A DNA stretch of 64,000 nucleotides from Paenibacillus methanolicus (GTDB lineage: Bacteria > Bacillota > Bacilli > Paenibacillales > Paenibacillaceae), in the NCBI RefSeq assembly GCF_008124765.1, contig NZ_VNHS01000008.1:62001-126000 (forward strand), given 5' to 3'. Within the stretch, counting starts at the first letter, position 1. Each line of letters starts with the position of its first letter. A program made the translations under genes and the position numbers. This document shows, one piece after another, positions 17,940 to 27,022 of this stretch. The notes beneath the pieces were generated by a model. It did no database searches. It saw nothing but the letters and a program-made list of their open reading frames with translations, and was not told the origin of the DNA.

Positions 17940-19049
17940 GTGCGCATGAGCCTGACGCCATGGCAAACGTTCTGCCTTCTCTTTATTTTCCAGCTTGGCA
18001 CGACGATCGTGTTCGGCTTCGCCGGCGGCGCCAAACAGGACGCCTGGCTGGCGGCGCTGATCAGCACGCTGATCGGCTGCGGCGTCGTCTGGTGCATCGC
18101 CAAAGTCTACGAGCAGCATCCGAAGCATAATTGGGTCGCCATTCTCAAGCTTACGTTCGGCAGCTGGGTCGGCCATCTGCTGGCCATGCTGTATATTCTC
18201 GCTCTTATCTATGAAGCCGGCCGAATTCTGCGGGATCTCGGCGAATTAATGACGACGTTCCTGCTGCCGAGAACGCCGATCGGCTTCTCGATGTTTCTCG
18301 TCCTGGTGCTCGTGGTGTACGCGGCGAACGCGGGCATCGAACGGATGGCCCGGCTAGCGGAGGTCAGTATTTGGTTTATTTTCATCTTCCTGCTTCTGCT
18401 GCTGGCACTGCTGCTCAGCTCCGGCGTCAATAACTTCGGCTGGCTGTTACCCATGGCGACCGATTGGAAGCATATCGCGGTTACGGTATTCCCGTTGGGA
18501 CTGACGACAACGTTCGGCGAGACGATCGTTTTCGCGATGATGTGGACGCTGACGGTGGGGCCGAAGGATTTTCGCCGAAGCGCGCTGTTCTCTTCGCTGG
18601 CTGTCGGGCTCGTCTTCATTTTGCTCGACCTGATCGCCGTGGGAACGCTCGGTCCGCAGATGTTCTCTCGCGCGCTCTATCCGCTGCTGTCGACGTTTCA
18701 GCTCATCCGGGTCGCCGATTTCATCGATAATCTGGATCCTGCCGTCGTCAGTATTTTCATTACCGGCGGCATGTTCAAGGTATTCGCCTATGCCTACGCC
18801 GCGTGCGCCGGGATCGCCGCGCAATGGCACATCCGCGATCATCGGGCGATCGTCGTCCCGGTCGGCACGATGATTCTGCTGACGGCCATCTATACCGCCA
18901 AGAGCATCAGCAGCCATATTTTCGTCGGGCTCAAATGGGTGCCCTGGGTGATCGAATTACCGTTGTTCGTCATGCTCCCGATTGTCGTGCTCGCGATCGG
19001 GACGGTCAAGAAACAGCTCCAATCCTCGCAGCCCGGAGGGAAGCCATGA
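17940..19049 (+). CDS. Spore germinant receptor B subunit (GerAB family), operon 1
   Basis: This 369-residue integral membrane protein of the APC/GerAB-like transporter family has about ten hydrophobic helices. B subunits form the ligand-binding membrane part of germinant receptors in the spore inner membrane. The GTG start at 17940 follows GGGAGG at the ideal distance of seven bases; ATGs at 17925 and 17946 are in frame but badly spaced. Its stop overlaps the next start (ATGA), so B and A are translationally coupled. The B gene comes first here, whereas the common order is A-B-C. Confidence 0.92.
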   Translation: MRMSLTPWQTFCLLFIFQLGTTIVFGFAGGAKQDAWLAALISTLIGCGVVWCIAKVYEQHPKHNWVAILKLTFGSWVGHLLAMLYILALIYEAGRILRDLGELMTTFLLPRTPIGFSMFLVLVLVVYAANAGIERMARLAEVSIWFIFIFLLLLLALLLSSGVNNFGWLLPMATDWKHIAVTVFPLGLTTTFGETIVFAMMWTLTVGPKDFRRSALFSSLAVGLVFILLDLIAVGTLGPQMFSRALYPLLSTFQLIRVADFIDNLDPAVVSIFITGGMFKVFAYAYAACAGIAAQWHIRDHRAIVVPVGTMILLTAIYTAKSISSHIFVGLKWVPWVIELPLFVMLPIVVLAIGTVKKQLQSSQPGGKP

Positions 19050-20500
19050 CCATATCCACCACCGGAATGACGTCCGTCTCGAATACCGTCGAACGCATTA
19101 AGACGACGCTCGGCGACGACCCCGATCTCATCGTCCACGACGCGCCCGAAGCGACCGTCGTCTATTTGTGCGGTTTAATCGATATTTCCCGGCTGGAGCG
19201 GGAAGTGCTGACGCCGCTCTCCGAAGCGGGGGGCGGATTCTCGATCCGCAACAGCACGATGCACCGTGCAGAGACCATCGAAACGGCGGTGAAAAGCCTG
19301 CTGAACGGTTCCGCGCTGCTCATCCGGCATCGCGACCTGTCGCTGCTTACCGTTAATTTGATCTCCATGCCCCATCGACCGATCGAAACGCCGGATTCCG
19401 AGCCTTCCGTCCGAGGGCCGCACGAGGGCTTCACCGAGATGCTCGCCGTGAACGTCGCGCTCATCCGAAGAAGGCTCGTCACGGACAAGCTGCGCGTCAA
19501 GTCGTGGATGATCGGCTCGCTCAGCCAGACCGAAGTGCGCCTGCTGTATCTCGAAGGGACCGCCTCCCCCGAAGTCGTCGAGGAGATGGCGCGGCGGATC
19601 GGCGCGATCAAGACGGAGGCGATCCTGGAGAGCACGCATGTCGAGGAATGTATTCGCGATCATCCGTACAGCCTGTTCCCGACGATGCTAAGCACCGAGA
19701 GGCCGGATGTCGTCAGCGGCTCCCTGCTGGAAGGGAGGGTCGCGGTGCTGGTGAATAATTCGCCGTTCGCGATCATTGCGCCTTATCAGTTCTGGACCGC
19801 CTTCCAGGCGAGCGAGGACTACTACCTGCTCACCGGGAGCGCGACGTTCGTCCGCCTCGTCCGGGCCATATCGATGTTCATTGCTCTGCTGCTGCCGTCG
19901 CTGTACGTGGCGATCACGACGTTCCATCCGGAAATGATGCCGACGAATTTGCTGCTGTCGATCGCGGCCGCCCGCGAGGTCTCGCCCTTCCCGGCGTTAA
20001 TCGAGGCGCTGCTCATGGAGCTGACGTTCGAAGCGCTTCGGGAGGCGGCCATCCGGCTGCCCCGGATCATGGGCCAGACGGTCGGCATCGTCGGCGCCCT
20101 CGTCATCGGGCAAGCGGTCGTGCAGGCGGGCATCGTATCGACGCCGATGGTCATCGTCGTGTCCATGACGGGCATCGCCTCTCTGATGATTCCCCGCTAC
20201 AACATGACGTTCCCGATCCGCATTCTGAGATTCTTGCTGCTCTTCATGGCAGGTAGCCTCGGATTGGTCGGCATCTTGTTCGGCCTATTCCTGATCGGCA
20301 TCTATTTAACCGGCATCAAGTCGGTCGGCGTGCCCTACTTGACACCGATCGCGCCGCTTCGGCTGGACGGCATGCGCGATCTACTGATCCGGCTGCCGCT
20401 CTTCTCCGTCATCCGGCCCGCCGAAGCCAGTATAGCCTCGAAGCCGCCGGAAGCGGACGCCTTGTCGCCGCGGCATGAGAACGAAGGAGGTTCGTCCTAG
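19046..20500 (+). CDS. Spore germinant receptor A subunit (GerAA family), operon 1
   Basis: This 484-residue A subunit has the typical soluble N-terminal half (to about 270), including the conserved GPHEGFTEMLAVNVALIRRRL segment and a LFPTMLSTERPDVVSGSLLEGRVAV block. A hydrophobic C-terminal half follows, including SPFPALIEALLMELTFEALREA and IGQAVVQAGIVS-type motifs. The start follows GGAGGG and overlaps the gerB stop by four bases. The receptor acts in the spore inner membrane and triggers germination on binding a nutrient. The actual germinant cannot be read from sequence. Confidence 0.93.
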   Translation: MTISTTGMTSVSNTVERIKTTLGDDPDLIVHDAPEATVVYLCGLIDISRLEREVLTPLSEAGGGFSIRNSTMHRAETIETAVKSLLNGSALLIRHRDLSLLTVNLISMPHRPIETPDSEPSVRGPHEGFTEMLAVNVALIRRRLVTDKLRVKSWMIGSLSQTEVRLLYLEGTASPEVVEEMARRIGAIKTEAILESTHVEECIRDHPYSLFPTMLSTERPDVVSGSLLEGRVAVLVNNSPFAIIAPYQFWTAFQASEDYYLLTGSATFVRLVRAISMFIALLLPSLYVAITTFHPEMMPTNLLLSIAAAREVSPFPALIEALLMELTFEALREAAIRLPRIMGQTVGIVGALVIGQAVVQAGIVSTPMVIVVSMTGIASLMIPRYNMTFPIRILRFLLLFMAGSLGLVGILFGLFLIGIYLTGIKSVGVPYLTPIAPLRLDGMRDLLIRLPLFSVIRPAEASIASKPPEADALSPRHENEGGSS

Positions 20501-20501
20501 C

Positions 20502-21671
20502 ATGAAAGCCGCGCGCTTCCTAATCCTGCTGCTTCCCATGCTGCTCGGCGGCTGTTGGGACCGGACCGAAATCAACGACCAAGGCATTGTGCAGCTGACC
20601 GCGTTCGATGCCGGCGACAAGCCGGGCTCGTATCAATCGCTCGTGCAGGTCGCGCTGCCCAAGAAAATCTCCGGTCAAGCTAGCAGCACGGGCGGCGGAG
20701 CGGGCTCGACGTCGTCGCTCCCCTACATGCCGGTCATGGTCAAGGGCACCGGACTGGACGATATGATGGTAGAACTCGAACAACGCATTTCGCGAAACGT
20801 CATTTTGGCCCACCGCCGCGTCTTCATCGTCGGCGAGAAATTGGCCAGACGCGGCATCGAAGGCGTGCTCGACTCGATCAGCCGCGATCCTGACCAGCGT
20901 CTGCGGGCGTTCTTCGTCGTCGCCCGAGGGATGACGGCGGCCAAGCTCGCGGAATCGGAATATACGCTGGAAGCCACCAAGGAAGAGGCGCTGCGGGAGC
21001 TAATCGTACGTAAAATGAAAGTCCCGTCTACCTTCCGCGATGTGTTCGCGAACTCGGCGGAGCCAGGTATCGAACCGATCGCGGCCGCCTTCTCCAGAGG
21101 GTCCGACGGACAAATCCGCCTGAAGAGCATCGCCATATTCAAGGATCTCAAGCTGGTCGGATATGTAGACGGCTACGAGACGATCGCGCTGCTTAGCCTG
21201 CTTGGCAGCGACGATCCGTACGGCGTGATCAAGGTTCGCTACCCCGGCGCCGAAGGGGACGTGGCGATCCAGGTCAACAAGCTGAAGATCGAGCGCAAAG
21301 TCGCGGTGAAGGAAGGCGTGCCCGCCTTCCGATTTCGCGTACGCGCTACTGGCAGAGTGACGGGCAACACGGCCGGACTCGATCTGGGCGACGCGGCCGT
21401 CAAGGAAAAGCTGGATGTGGCCATGAAACAGGAGTTGCGGCGGTTGTACCTCAGTTTGTTCGATAAATTGCAGACGAAATACAAGGCCGACAGCACGGGA
21501 CTGGGCCAACTGGTCTACCGCAATAATCCTAAAGCGTGGAAGAAGCTGGAGCCGGAATGGGACGAGGTGTATCCTCGGGCAGCGGTCGCGGTGGATGTCG
21601 ATGCCACCGTTACGCAAGTCGGCTTAATGGGGGCGCCATTCTTCCTGCCGGAAGACGAGGTGAATAAATAG
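20502..21671 (+). CDS. Spore germinant receptor C lipoprotein (Ger(x)C family), operon 1
   Basis: This 389-residue lipoprotein has the lipobox LLGG-C18 followed by WDRTEIND, the hallmark start of mature Ger(x)C proteins. The ATG lies one base after the gerA stop and is served by AAGGAGG eleven bases upstream. An in-frame ATG at 20475 would place extra residues before the signal peptide and is less likely. C subunits sit on the outer face of the inner spore membrane and are needed for receptor function. Confidence 0.93.
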   Translation: MKAARFLILLLPMLLGGCWDRTEINDQGIVQLTAFDAGDKPGSYQSLVQVALPKKISGQASSTGGGAGSTSSLPYMPVMVKGTGLDDMMVELEQRISRNVILAHRRVFIVGEKLARRGIEGVLDSISRDPDQRLRAFFVVARGMTAAKLAESEYTLEATKEEALRELIVRKMKVPSTFRDVFANSAEPGIEPIAAAFSRGSDGQIRLKSIAIFKDLKLVGYVDGYETIALLSLLGSDDPYGVIKVRYPGAEGDVAIQVNKLKIERKVAVKEGVPAFRFRVRATGRVTGNTAGLDLGDAAVKEKLDVAMKQELRRLYLSLFDKLQTKYKADSTGLGQLVYRNNPKAWKKLEPEWDEVYPRAAVAVDVDATVTQVGLMGAPFFLPEDEVNK

Positions 21672-21874
21672 TGATCGCATCCATAACATGGTTCACGATA
21701 TTCGCCATCGTCGCAAGCGCCCAGCAAATCAGATATTGGCGGCGGACGGGTAATAAGCGCGAGGCGTGGGTGTTTCTAGGCTGGATGATCGCGGCTTGGG
21801 GGCTCGGCATCGCGCTCATCGCCGGCGTGGAATTCCCCGCTCCGACGAAGCCGATATTGCCTCAGTGGAAATAA
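21671..21874 (+). CDS. Small two-helix membrane protein, fourth member of ger operon 1
   Basis: This 67-residue protein starts with GTG overlapping the last base of the gerC stop (TAGTG), so it is almost certainly translated together with gerC. It has two hydrophobic helices (about 3-18 and 33-52) separated by a basic loop (RYWRRTGNKREAW). Some gerA-type operons carry such a small two-helix 'D' subunit that modulates receptor activity, and the position here fits. There are no catalytic motifs. Confidence 0.8.
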   Translation: MIASITWFTIFAIVASAQQIRYWRRTGNKREAWVFLGWMIAAWGLGIALIAGVEFPAPTKPILPQWK

Positions 21875-21952
21875 CCGGCAGAGACGTTTTCCGAGTAGGC
21901 ATGAACGATTCGCACCTCCTCATAGACTGGTAGCAGTTGAGGAGGCGATCGA

Positions 21953-22843
21953 ATGATGTTGACAGCGGGATACAATGGCAGGGCGCTTCTGCCGCTTCGG
22001 GCGGACGTGCTCGTGTTCGCTCCGCATCCGGACGACGAGACGCTGGGAACCGCGGGCGTCATCATGCGGTCGCTGGCGGCCGGACTTCGCGTGCACGTCG
22101 TCATAGTCACGAACGGCGACGCCTATGAAGAGTTGTTGTCGCTCGTGCTGCGCAAACGGCCGGAGGAGCTGGCGCCCGAGGATTACTTGCGATCGGCGCG
22201 GATCCGCCAGCAGGAGGCATTCGCCGCCGCAGCAGCGATCGGGCTGCCGCCCTCCTGCATCACTTTCCTGGCTTACCCGGACGCCGGTCTGCTGCCGATC
22301 TACAAGGCGGCCGATGCCGGACCGTTCACGAGCCGATTCACCGGCCAACGCGCAACCTATGCCGCGCTGGTCCCCGACTATCATCGCTCCCGTTTCGGCC
22401 GCCCTGCCGCCTACACGAAAGCATGCGTGCTGAAAGACGTGACGGATCTCATATGTACGTTGCAGCCGCGCCATATCTACATGACCAACGAAGCGGACCG
22501 TCACCCGGACCATCAAGCGGTGGGACTGTTCGTTCGCGAGGCGGCCGAACGAGCGGGATTCGCCGGCGGACTGCATACGTATCTGATCCACAGCGGACCT
22601 GTTGACGACGAGCAGTGGCCGTGGCCGCGCGGCGTAACGCCGACCCTTCCCTTCGAAGCCCATCTGTACGATGGCAAGCGAATTCCAGAAGGCCTACCTT
22701 GGCCTCCGCAAGAGCGAATGCCGCTGAACGATCGCGAAATCGGCCGGAAGCTGCAAGCGATTCTCGCGTACCGTTCGCAATTTCCCGTCGACGAGGAACT
22801 GCTGCTTTCGTTTAGCAAGAATGAAGAAATATTTTGGCGATGA
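21953..22843 (+). CDS. PIG-L / LmbE-family deacetylase
   Basis: This 296-residue protein has the zinc motif PHPDDE (in VFAPHPDDETLG) and the second motif HPDH (in NEADRHPDHQAVG), typical of N-acetylglucosaminyl deacetylases of the PIG-L family, which includes BshB and MshB. The ATG follows GAGGAGG by seven bases. There is no signal peptide, so it acts in the cytoplasm. It follows the ger operon after about 80 bases, but nothing shows a functional link; a bacillithiol or sugar-amine substrate is only a family-level guess. Confidence 0.9.
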   Translation: MMLTAGYNGRALLPLRADVLVFAPHPDDETLGTAGVIMRSLAAGLRVHVVIVTNGDAYEELLSLVLRKRPEELAPEDYLRSARIRQQEAFAAAAAIGLPPSCITFLAYPDAGLLPIYKAADAGPFTSRFTGQRATYAALVPDYHRSRFGRPAAYTKACVLKDVTDLICTLQPRHIYMTNEADRHPDHQAVGLFVREAAERAGFAGGLHTYLIHSGPVDDEQWPWPRGVTPTLPFEAHLYDGKRIPEGLPWPPQERMPLNDREIGRKLQAILAYRSQFPVDEELLLSFSKNEEIFWR

Positions 22844-22874
22844 CCGTGCCGAGAGCGGGCCGATCGCCTCGACC

Positions 22875-22921
22875 AAGCCTTGTTCGAACCGTCTTGAGAC
22901 GGGCTCGCGAACAAGGCTTTT
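22875..22921 (+). terminator. Terminator of the PIG-L deacetylase gene
   Basis: The stem AAGCCTTGTTCG/CGAACAAGGCTT has a 21-base loop and is followed by TTTTCG. It starts about 30 bases after the stop. Confidence 0.85.
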
Positions 22922-23162
22922 CGTCGTGTTCCGGAAGGCGGGCATTGGGCGACTGCCATTATCGACTATTCGACATCCCTCGAAGGGGAATGAGTCGCCA
23001 GCTGACGCAACCGTTTCGACGCCGCTTGTCGGAACGATGGACGCTATGACGCACGCCCCATCGCTTCAGTTGGAGAGCGGGACAAGGCTGCACGTTCCTC
23101 CTATTTTTCTTGGTAATCATTGGATTACATTGGTTATTCGTCAAATAATTTTCGCCCTATTT

Positions 23163-23202
23163 CGGATAATTTTACCTCTGGCTAATCTATCAGAATTATC
23201 CG
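23163..23202. promoter_or_regulatory. Operator-like inverted repeat upstream of chitinase 1
   Basis: The perfect nine-base arms CGGATAATT and AATTATCCG are separated by 22 bases, inside the AT-rich promoter zone about 130 bases upstream of the chitinase start. The arms lie on the same helix face at roughly three turns, which suits a dimeric or looping regulator. The regulator is unknown. Confidence 0.45.
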
Positions 23203-23334
23203 ACAATATTAGACGATCCTGGTTAAAGCTAGGAACGGGATGCGAAGGAGGTGCGAAGCCGCGCGTTTGTCGCCTGCAAGACGGACATAAGCGAAAGCCA
23301 TCAAATTGTTACCGATGACGAAGGAGGTAGTTTG

Positions 23335-25080
23335 ATGAAAACGTCTTCACCGCATCCGATCACCGCACGCAAGATCGTATCGCTCGTCTTAGTTGTCGCC
23401 CTTCTTATCATGTGTATTCCCGCCCTGGCCTCCGCCGCCGACCGCGGCGCCTGGGCCCCCAACGTGTCTTATTCCGTGAACGATACCGTCACCTACGGCG
23501 GCAAAACGTACACCTGCAGACAGTCCCATACTTCTCTGACCGGCTGGGAGCCGCCTAACGTGCCCGCGCTCTGGCTCGCGTCGACCGGCGGCGGCACGAC
23601 CGATACGCAAGCGCCGGCCGCGCCGGCCAACTTGCGCGTCACGACAACCTCCGCATCCAGCGTCGCCCTCGCCTGGAACGCCGCTACGGATAACGTCGGC
23701 GTGACCGGCTACGACGTCTATCGCGGCGCTTCGCTCGTCGGCAGCACGTCCGGCTCCACCCTTTCGTACACGAACACCGGCCTTTCGGCGGGCACTTCTT
23801 ATACGTATACCGTTAAAGCGAAAGACGCCGCAGGCAACGTCTCCGCCGCCAGCGGCTCCGTCAGCGTCACGACGCCGGGAACCGGCGGCAGCGACACGCA
23901 AGCGCCGAGCGCGCCGGCTAACTTGGGCGTGACCGGCACCACTTCCTCTAGCGTCTCGCTCTCCTGGGGCGCTTCGAGCGACAACGTCGGCGTGGCTAGT
24001 TACCAAGTATTGAACGGCTCGTCAGTCGTCCAGACGGTGACGGGCACGAACGCAACGGTAACCGGCCTTAGCGCATCCACGACGTATACCTTCACCGTGA
24101 AGGCGAAGGATGCGGCGGGCAACACGTCCGCGGCCAGCAATGCCATCAGCGCGACGACGCCGGGCACGGGAACGGGCGGTTCCATTCCGAAGCATACGCT
24201 GACCGGATATTGGCAGAACTTCGTCAACGGCGCCACGAATCTGAAGCTTAGCGCCGTGCCGAGCCAATACGACATCATCGTCGTCTCGTTCGCGGAGATG
24301 GACACGAGCAAGCCGGGCGGCGTCACGTTCAACGTCGACTCCTCGCTCGCAAGCGCGCTAGGCGGGTACACGAACGCCAATCTGATCGCCGACATCGCCG
24401 CCAAGAAAGCACAAGGCAAGAAGGTCATCCTCGCGATCGGCGGCGAGAAAGGAAACGTGAACTTGAACGCGGCATCGCCGAACATCAGCAACTTCGTCAA
24501 CAGCATGTACGGGCTCATCACGCAGTTCGGCTTCGATGGCATCGACATCGATCTCGAGAACGGCATGAACGCGGCCAACGTCGCGACGGCCGTCCGCCAA
24601 CTTCAGCAGAAGGTCGGATCCGGCTTCATTCTGACGATGGCGCCGCAGACGATCGACATGCAGAACGAGAACACCGCTTACATGCAGCTGTACAAGAGCT
24701 TGAAGGACATCACGACGGTCATCAACGTGCAGTACTACAACTCCGGCTGCATGCTTGGCCGCGACGGCAAATGCTACTCGCAAGGAACGGTCGACTTCCT
24801 GACCGCTCTGACCGATCTGACGCTGCAATGGGTGGCGCCTAGCCAGCTCGGCCTCGGCTTGCCTGCGACGACATCAGCCGCAGGCGGCGGCTACGTCAGT
24901 CCTTCCGTCGTCAACCACGCGCTTGGCTGTTTGGCCAGCGGTACGAATTGCGGAAGCTACAAGCCGGTTGCCAAGTATCCGGATCTGCGCGGCGCGATGA
25001 CGTGGTCGATCAACTGGGATGCTTCCAGCGGCTATGCATACGCCAATACGGTGAAGCCGTATTTGACGAACTTGCCTTAA
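23335..25080 (+). CDS. Secreted GH18 chitinase with CBM and two FnIII domains
   Basis: This 581-residue secreted enzyme has a signal peptide (1-35, ...ALASAA). A chitin-binding CBM5/12-like module follows (about 36-82, with AWAPNVSYSVNDTVTYGGKTY, YTCRQSHTS and WEPPN). Two fibronectin type III domains (about 87-177 and 182-272) lead to a GH18 catalytic domain. The catalytic DxxDxDxE motif is D401-G-I-D404-I-D406-L-E408, with Glu408 as the acid. It cleaves chitin outside the cell. Two cysteine pairs near the C-terminus may form disulfides. AAGGAGG lies just upstream of the start; an open frame further upstream is not used. Confidence 0.96.
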   Translation: MKTSSPHPITARKIVSLVLVVALLIMCIPALASAADRGAWAPNVSYSVNDTVTYGGKTYTCRQSHTSLTGWEPPNVPALWLASTGGGTTDTQAPAAPANLRVTTTSASSVALAWNAATDNVGVTGYDVYRGASLVGSTSGSTLSYTNTGLSAGTSYTYTVKAKDAAGNVSAASGSVSVTTPGTGGSDTQAPSAPANLGVTGTTSSSVSLSWGASSDNVGVASYQVLNGSSVVQTVTGTNATVTGLSASTTYTFTVKAKDAAGNTSAASNAISATTPGTGTGGSIPKHTLTGYWQNFVNGATNLKLSAVPSQYDIIVVSFAEMDTSKPGGVTFNVDSSLASALGGYTNANLIADIAAKKAQGKKVILAIGGEKGNVNLNAASPNISNFVNSMYGLITQFGFDGIDIDLENGMNAANVATAVRQLQQKVGSGFILTMAPQTIDMQNENTAYMQLYKSLKDITTVINVQYYNSGCMLGRDGKCYSQGTVDFLTALTDLTLQWVAPSQLGLGLPATTSAAGGGYVSPSVVNHALGCLASGTNCGSYKPVAKYPDLRGAMTWSINWDASSGYAYANTVKPYLTNLP

Positions 25081-25096
25081 TTCCATGCCTCATGCG

Positions 25097-25132
25097 CGAG
25101 AAGCCCGGGACCACTTAGTCCCGGGCTTCTCG
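25097..25132. terminator. Bidirectional terminator between chitinase 1 and the AraC/Btr gene
   Basis: The 15-base stem CGAGAAGCCCGGGAC/GTCCCGGGCTTCTCG has a six-base loop and lies between two convergent genes. Confidence 0.85.
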
Positions 25133-25164
25133 TTGTCGGTTGCGAGTTATTCGCGATTCTGCTG

Positions 25165-26802
25165 TCAAGGAGCCGCGAACATGGCCACCATTTCGTTCAC
25201 GACCCGCTCATGCGCGACCGGCGAATATTCCAGCCAAGGCTCGGATGGGATGAGGTGAACCCGATTATGTCGGACCGCCGTCAGGTCGTTCCAGCCCGGC
25301 TCGGCTTGCATCGCCTGCCAGCAGCGAAGCGTCTCTTCCTCCTGACGCACCATGAGCAGAATATGATCGGCGTTCGCCTGCTGGATCGCGTGCAGCGGCA
25401 TCGCCTCGTTCGGATTGCTGCCCTTCGCGAGCGGGTACGCGGGCGTTAGTCCCAGATCGCCATAGAGTACGTCGACAATATTAGGTCTGGCGTACAGCGA
25501 GAATTGTCCGCGCGAGAAGCGCAATACCAGGAACGAATGTCCGGCGACAACAGGCTCGATCCGCTTGCGCGACGCCTCCGCATGGCGTTCATAGTCGGCC
25601 AGCCATTGCTTGGCCGCCGGCTCCTCGCCCAGCAACGCGGCGGCGTCGCGCAGTCGCTCCCGCCACGGGCCGCTCAAATAGTGAACCGGCGCGATGGACG
25701 CGAGCTGCGCCTTCTCTTCGTCCGCCGTCTGCGCTTCGCAGAGGATAAGATCCGGCGGCGCTCCCCGGAGCAGCGCGACGTTCGCTTCCCAGTCCGCCCC
25801 ATAGCGGTAGGCGCTTAGATGAAGCGGAATTTCGTTGCCGTAACGCTGCATGTAATAGCCGCCCCACTTCGGATGCAGCGGCGCCGCGTATGGCGTGATG
25901 CCGAGCGCAAGCAGAATGCCCGTCGCCGAATTGCTGTATGAAGCGATTTTCCGTCTCCGATTAGCTAGATATAAGGACGGAGATACGCCGAAATAGCGTT
26001 TGAATTTGCGGCTGAAGTAAAACTCGTCCTGGTACCCGACCTCGTGCGCGATATCCCGCAGCAGCATGGGCGAGGCGGTCATCAGCCGCTTCGCTTTGCT
26101 CATGCGCAAGGCCGCGATGTAATCGGCCGTGGTCTGGCCGTACCGTTTCTTGAAGGCGTCCATGAAGTATTTCGCGCTTAATCCGGCGATAGTCGCCAGC
26201 TGATCGGCGGAGACGTTCTCCTCGAAATGCTCGTCGATATAAGCTTTCGCCGCCGTAAGCGGATCTTGGCCGTAATCGGGGCGACTTGCGCCCTGCTCTT
26301 GCTTGAGAAGCAGATACAGCATGGTTTGAAAATCGGCCGCGCAGCGAAACCGCTCCAACTCCTCTTCCGACGTCCAATGCTCATAGAGTCTGTCGGATAG
26401 CCTAGCGATCTCTTCGCTCAACGACAACTCCGGCTGCCATGCGCGCTCGTCGAAGCTCGCAGGGGCCGCGCGCGTAAGTTGAACGCCGGTTTCGACGGGC
26501 TCATAGAGCTCGAAGCGGATGAGCGTCACCTCCACGGCGGCAAATACGCGCTCGATGCCGAAGGTTCGACCCGCGGGACAGACGTATACGCGTCCGCCCC
26601 GAATCGTCAATTCCCGGCCGTCCAACCGCAAGATTCCTTCTCCGTGTTTGCATAGCAATATCGCCATGGAGTCTGTCAGCTGCTGCGGCAGCTGGCCGCC
26701 CGACTCCCTCGCGATGCGTTCGACCGATGCCACTCGCACCACCGACTGCATGACGCATAGTTTCCAGTTCCGCTCGGGGCCGATTGTCGTTAACGTTCCC
26801 AT
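25165..26802 (-). CDS. AraC regulator fused to siderophore-binding-protein domain (Btr-like)
   Basis: This 545-residue cytoplasmic regulator has an N-terminal AraC-type ligand/cupin region (about 25-160). Two helix-turn-helix motifs follow (about 185-285, ending EFYFSRKFKRYFGVSPSLYL). The C-terminal half (about 295-545) resembles Fe-siderophore binding proteins (PPDLILCEA, LPLHAIQQANADHILLM). This is the architecture of Bacillus subtilis Btr, which activates bacillibactin uptake when it binds the siderophore. It is divergent from a siderophore-esterase-like gene with a perfect Fur box in between, which supports the iron role. Confidence 0.92.
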   Translation of the reverse strand: MGTLTTIGPERNWKLCVMQSVVRVASVERIARESGGQLPQQLTDSMAILLCKHGEGILRLDGRELTIRGGRVYVCPAGRTFGIERVFAAVEVTLIRFELYEPVETGVQLTRAAPASFDERAWQPELSLSEEIARLSDRLYEHWTSEEELERFRCAADFQTMLYLLLKQEQGASRPDYGQDPLTAAKAYIDEHFEENVSADQLATIAGLSAKYFMDAFKKRYGQTTADYIAALRMSKAKRLMTASPMLLRDIAHEVGYQDEFYFSRKFKRYFGVSPSLYLANRRRKIASYSNSATGILLALGITPYAAPLHPKWGGYYMQRYGNEIPLHLSAYRYGADWEANVALLRGAPPDLILCEAQTADEEKAQLASIAPVHYLSGPWRERLRDAAALLGEEPAAKQWLADYERHAEASRKRIEPVVAGHSFLVLRFSRGQFSLYARPNIVDVLYGDLGLTPAYPLAKGSNPNEAMPLHAIQQANADHILLMVRQEEETLRCWQAMQAEPGWNDLTAVRHNRVHLIPSEPWLEYSPVAHERVVNEMVAMFAAP

Positions 26803-26831
26803 CCTGCATGACCCGCCTTTTCCGTTCTATA

Positions 26832-26846
26832 TGATAATGATTATCA
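26832..26846. promoter_or_regulatory. Fur box, perfect 7-1-7
   Basis: TGATAATGATTATCA matches the Bacillus Fur consensus TGATAATNATTATCA at every position. It lies 30 bases upstream of the Btr-like start and about 180 bases upstream of the divergent esterase, so it probably represses both when iron is plentiful. Confidence 0.95.
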
Positions 26847-27022
26847 CTATTAATCACAGTATAGCAGACATCCCTGCCGGCTGGTAGACCCGTCCTTGGC
26901 AAGGCGTCCATTCGGAATGAGCGCAGCGTCCATGTACGCCGGCCGGCCGGATTTATATAATGCTTGGCATATCGCCATCGTTGCGGATCAACTTCCGCCG
27001 AACGAAAGGAGTACGACGAACC

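Larger units (their letters stand above)
22844..23334. other. Intergenic and long leader upstream of chitinase 1
   Basis: About 490 bases without a gene. It begins with the terminator of the deacetylase. From about 23100 it becomes AT-rich and contains an operator-like inverted repeat (23163-23202). The last 100 bases are GC-rich with an extra AAGGAGG-like site at 23244 that serves no obvious frame. The real chitinase start has AAGGAGG four bases before TTTGATG. Confidence 0.5.

Noticed and set aside
17680..17940. Forespore sigma-G promoter for ger operon 1
   Set aside because: CATTGTA near 17839 loosely fits a -10 box, but there is no matching -35 element at the right distance.
23225..23330. 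Possible cyclic-di-GMP-I riboswitch in the chitinase 1 leader
   Set aside because: Some words (GCGAAAGCC, GTTACCGATG) resemble the aptamer, but the conserved GGCAAACC-type core and the tetraloop/receptor pattern are not present.
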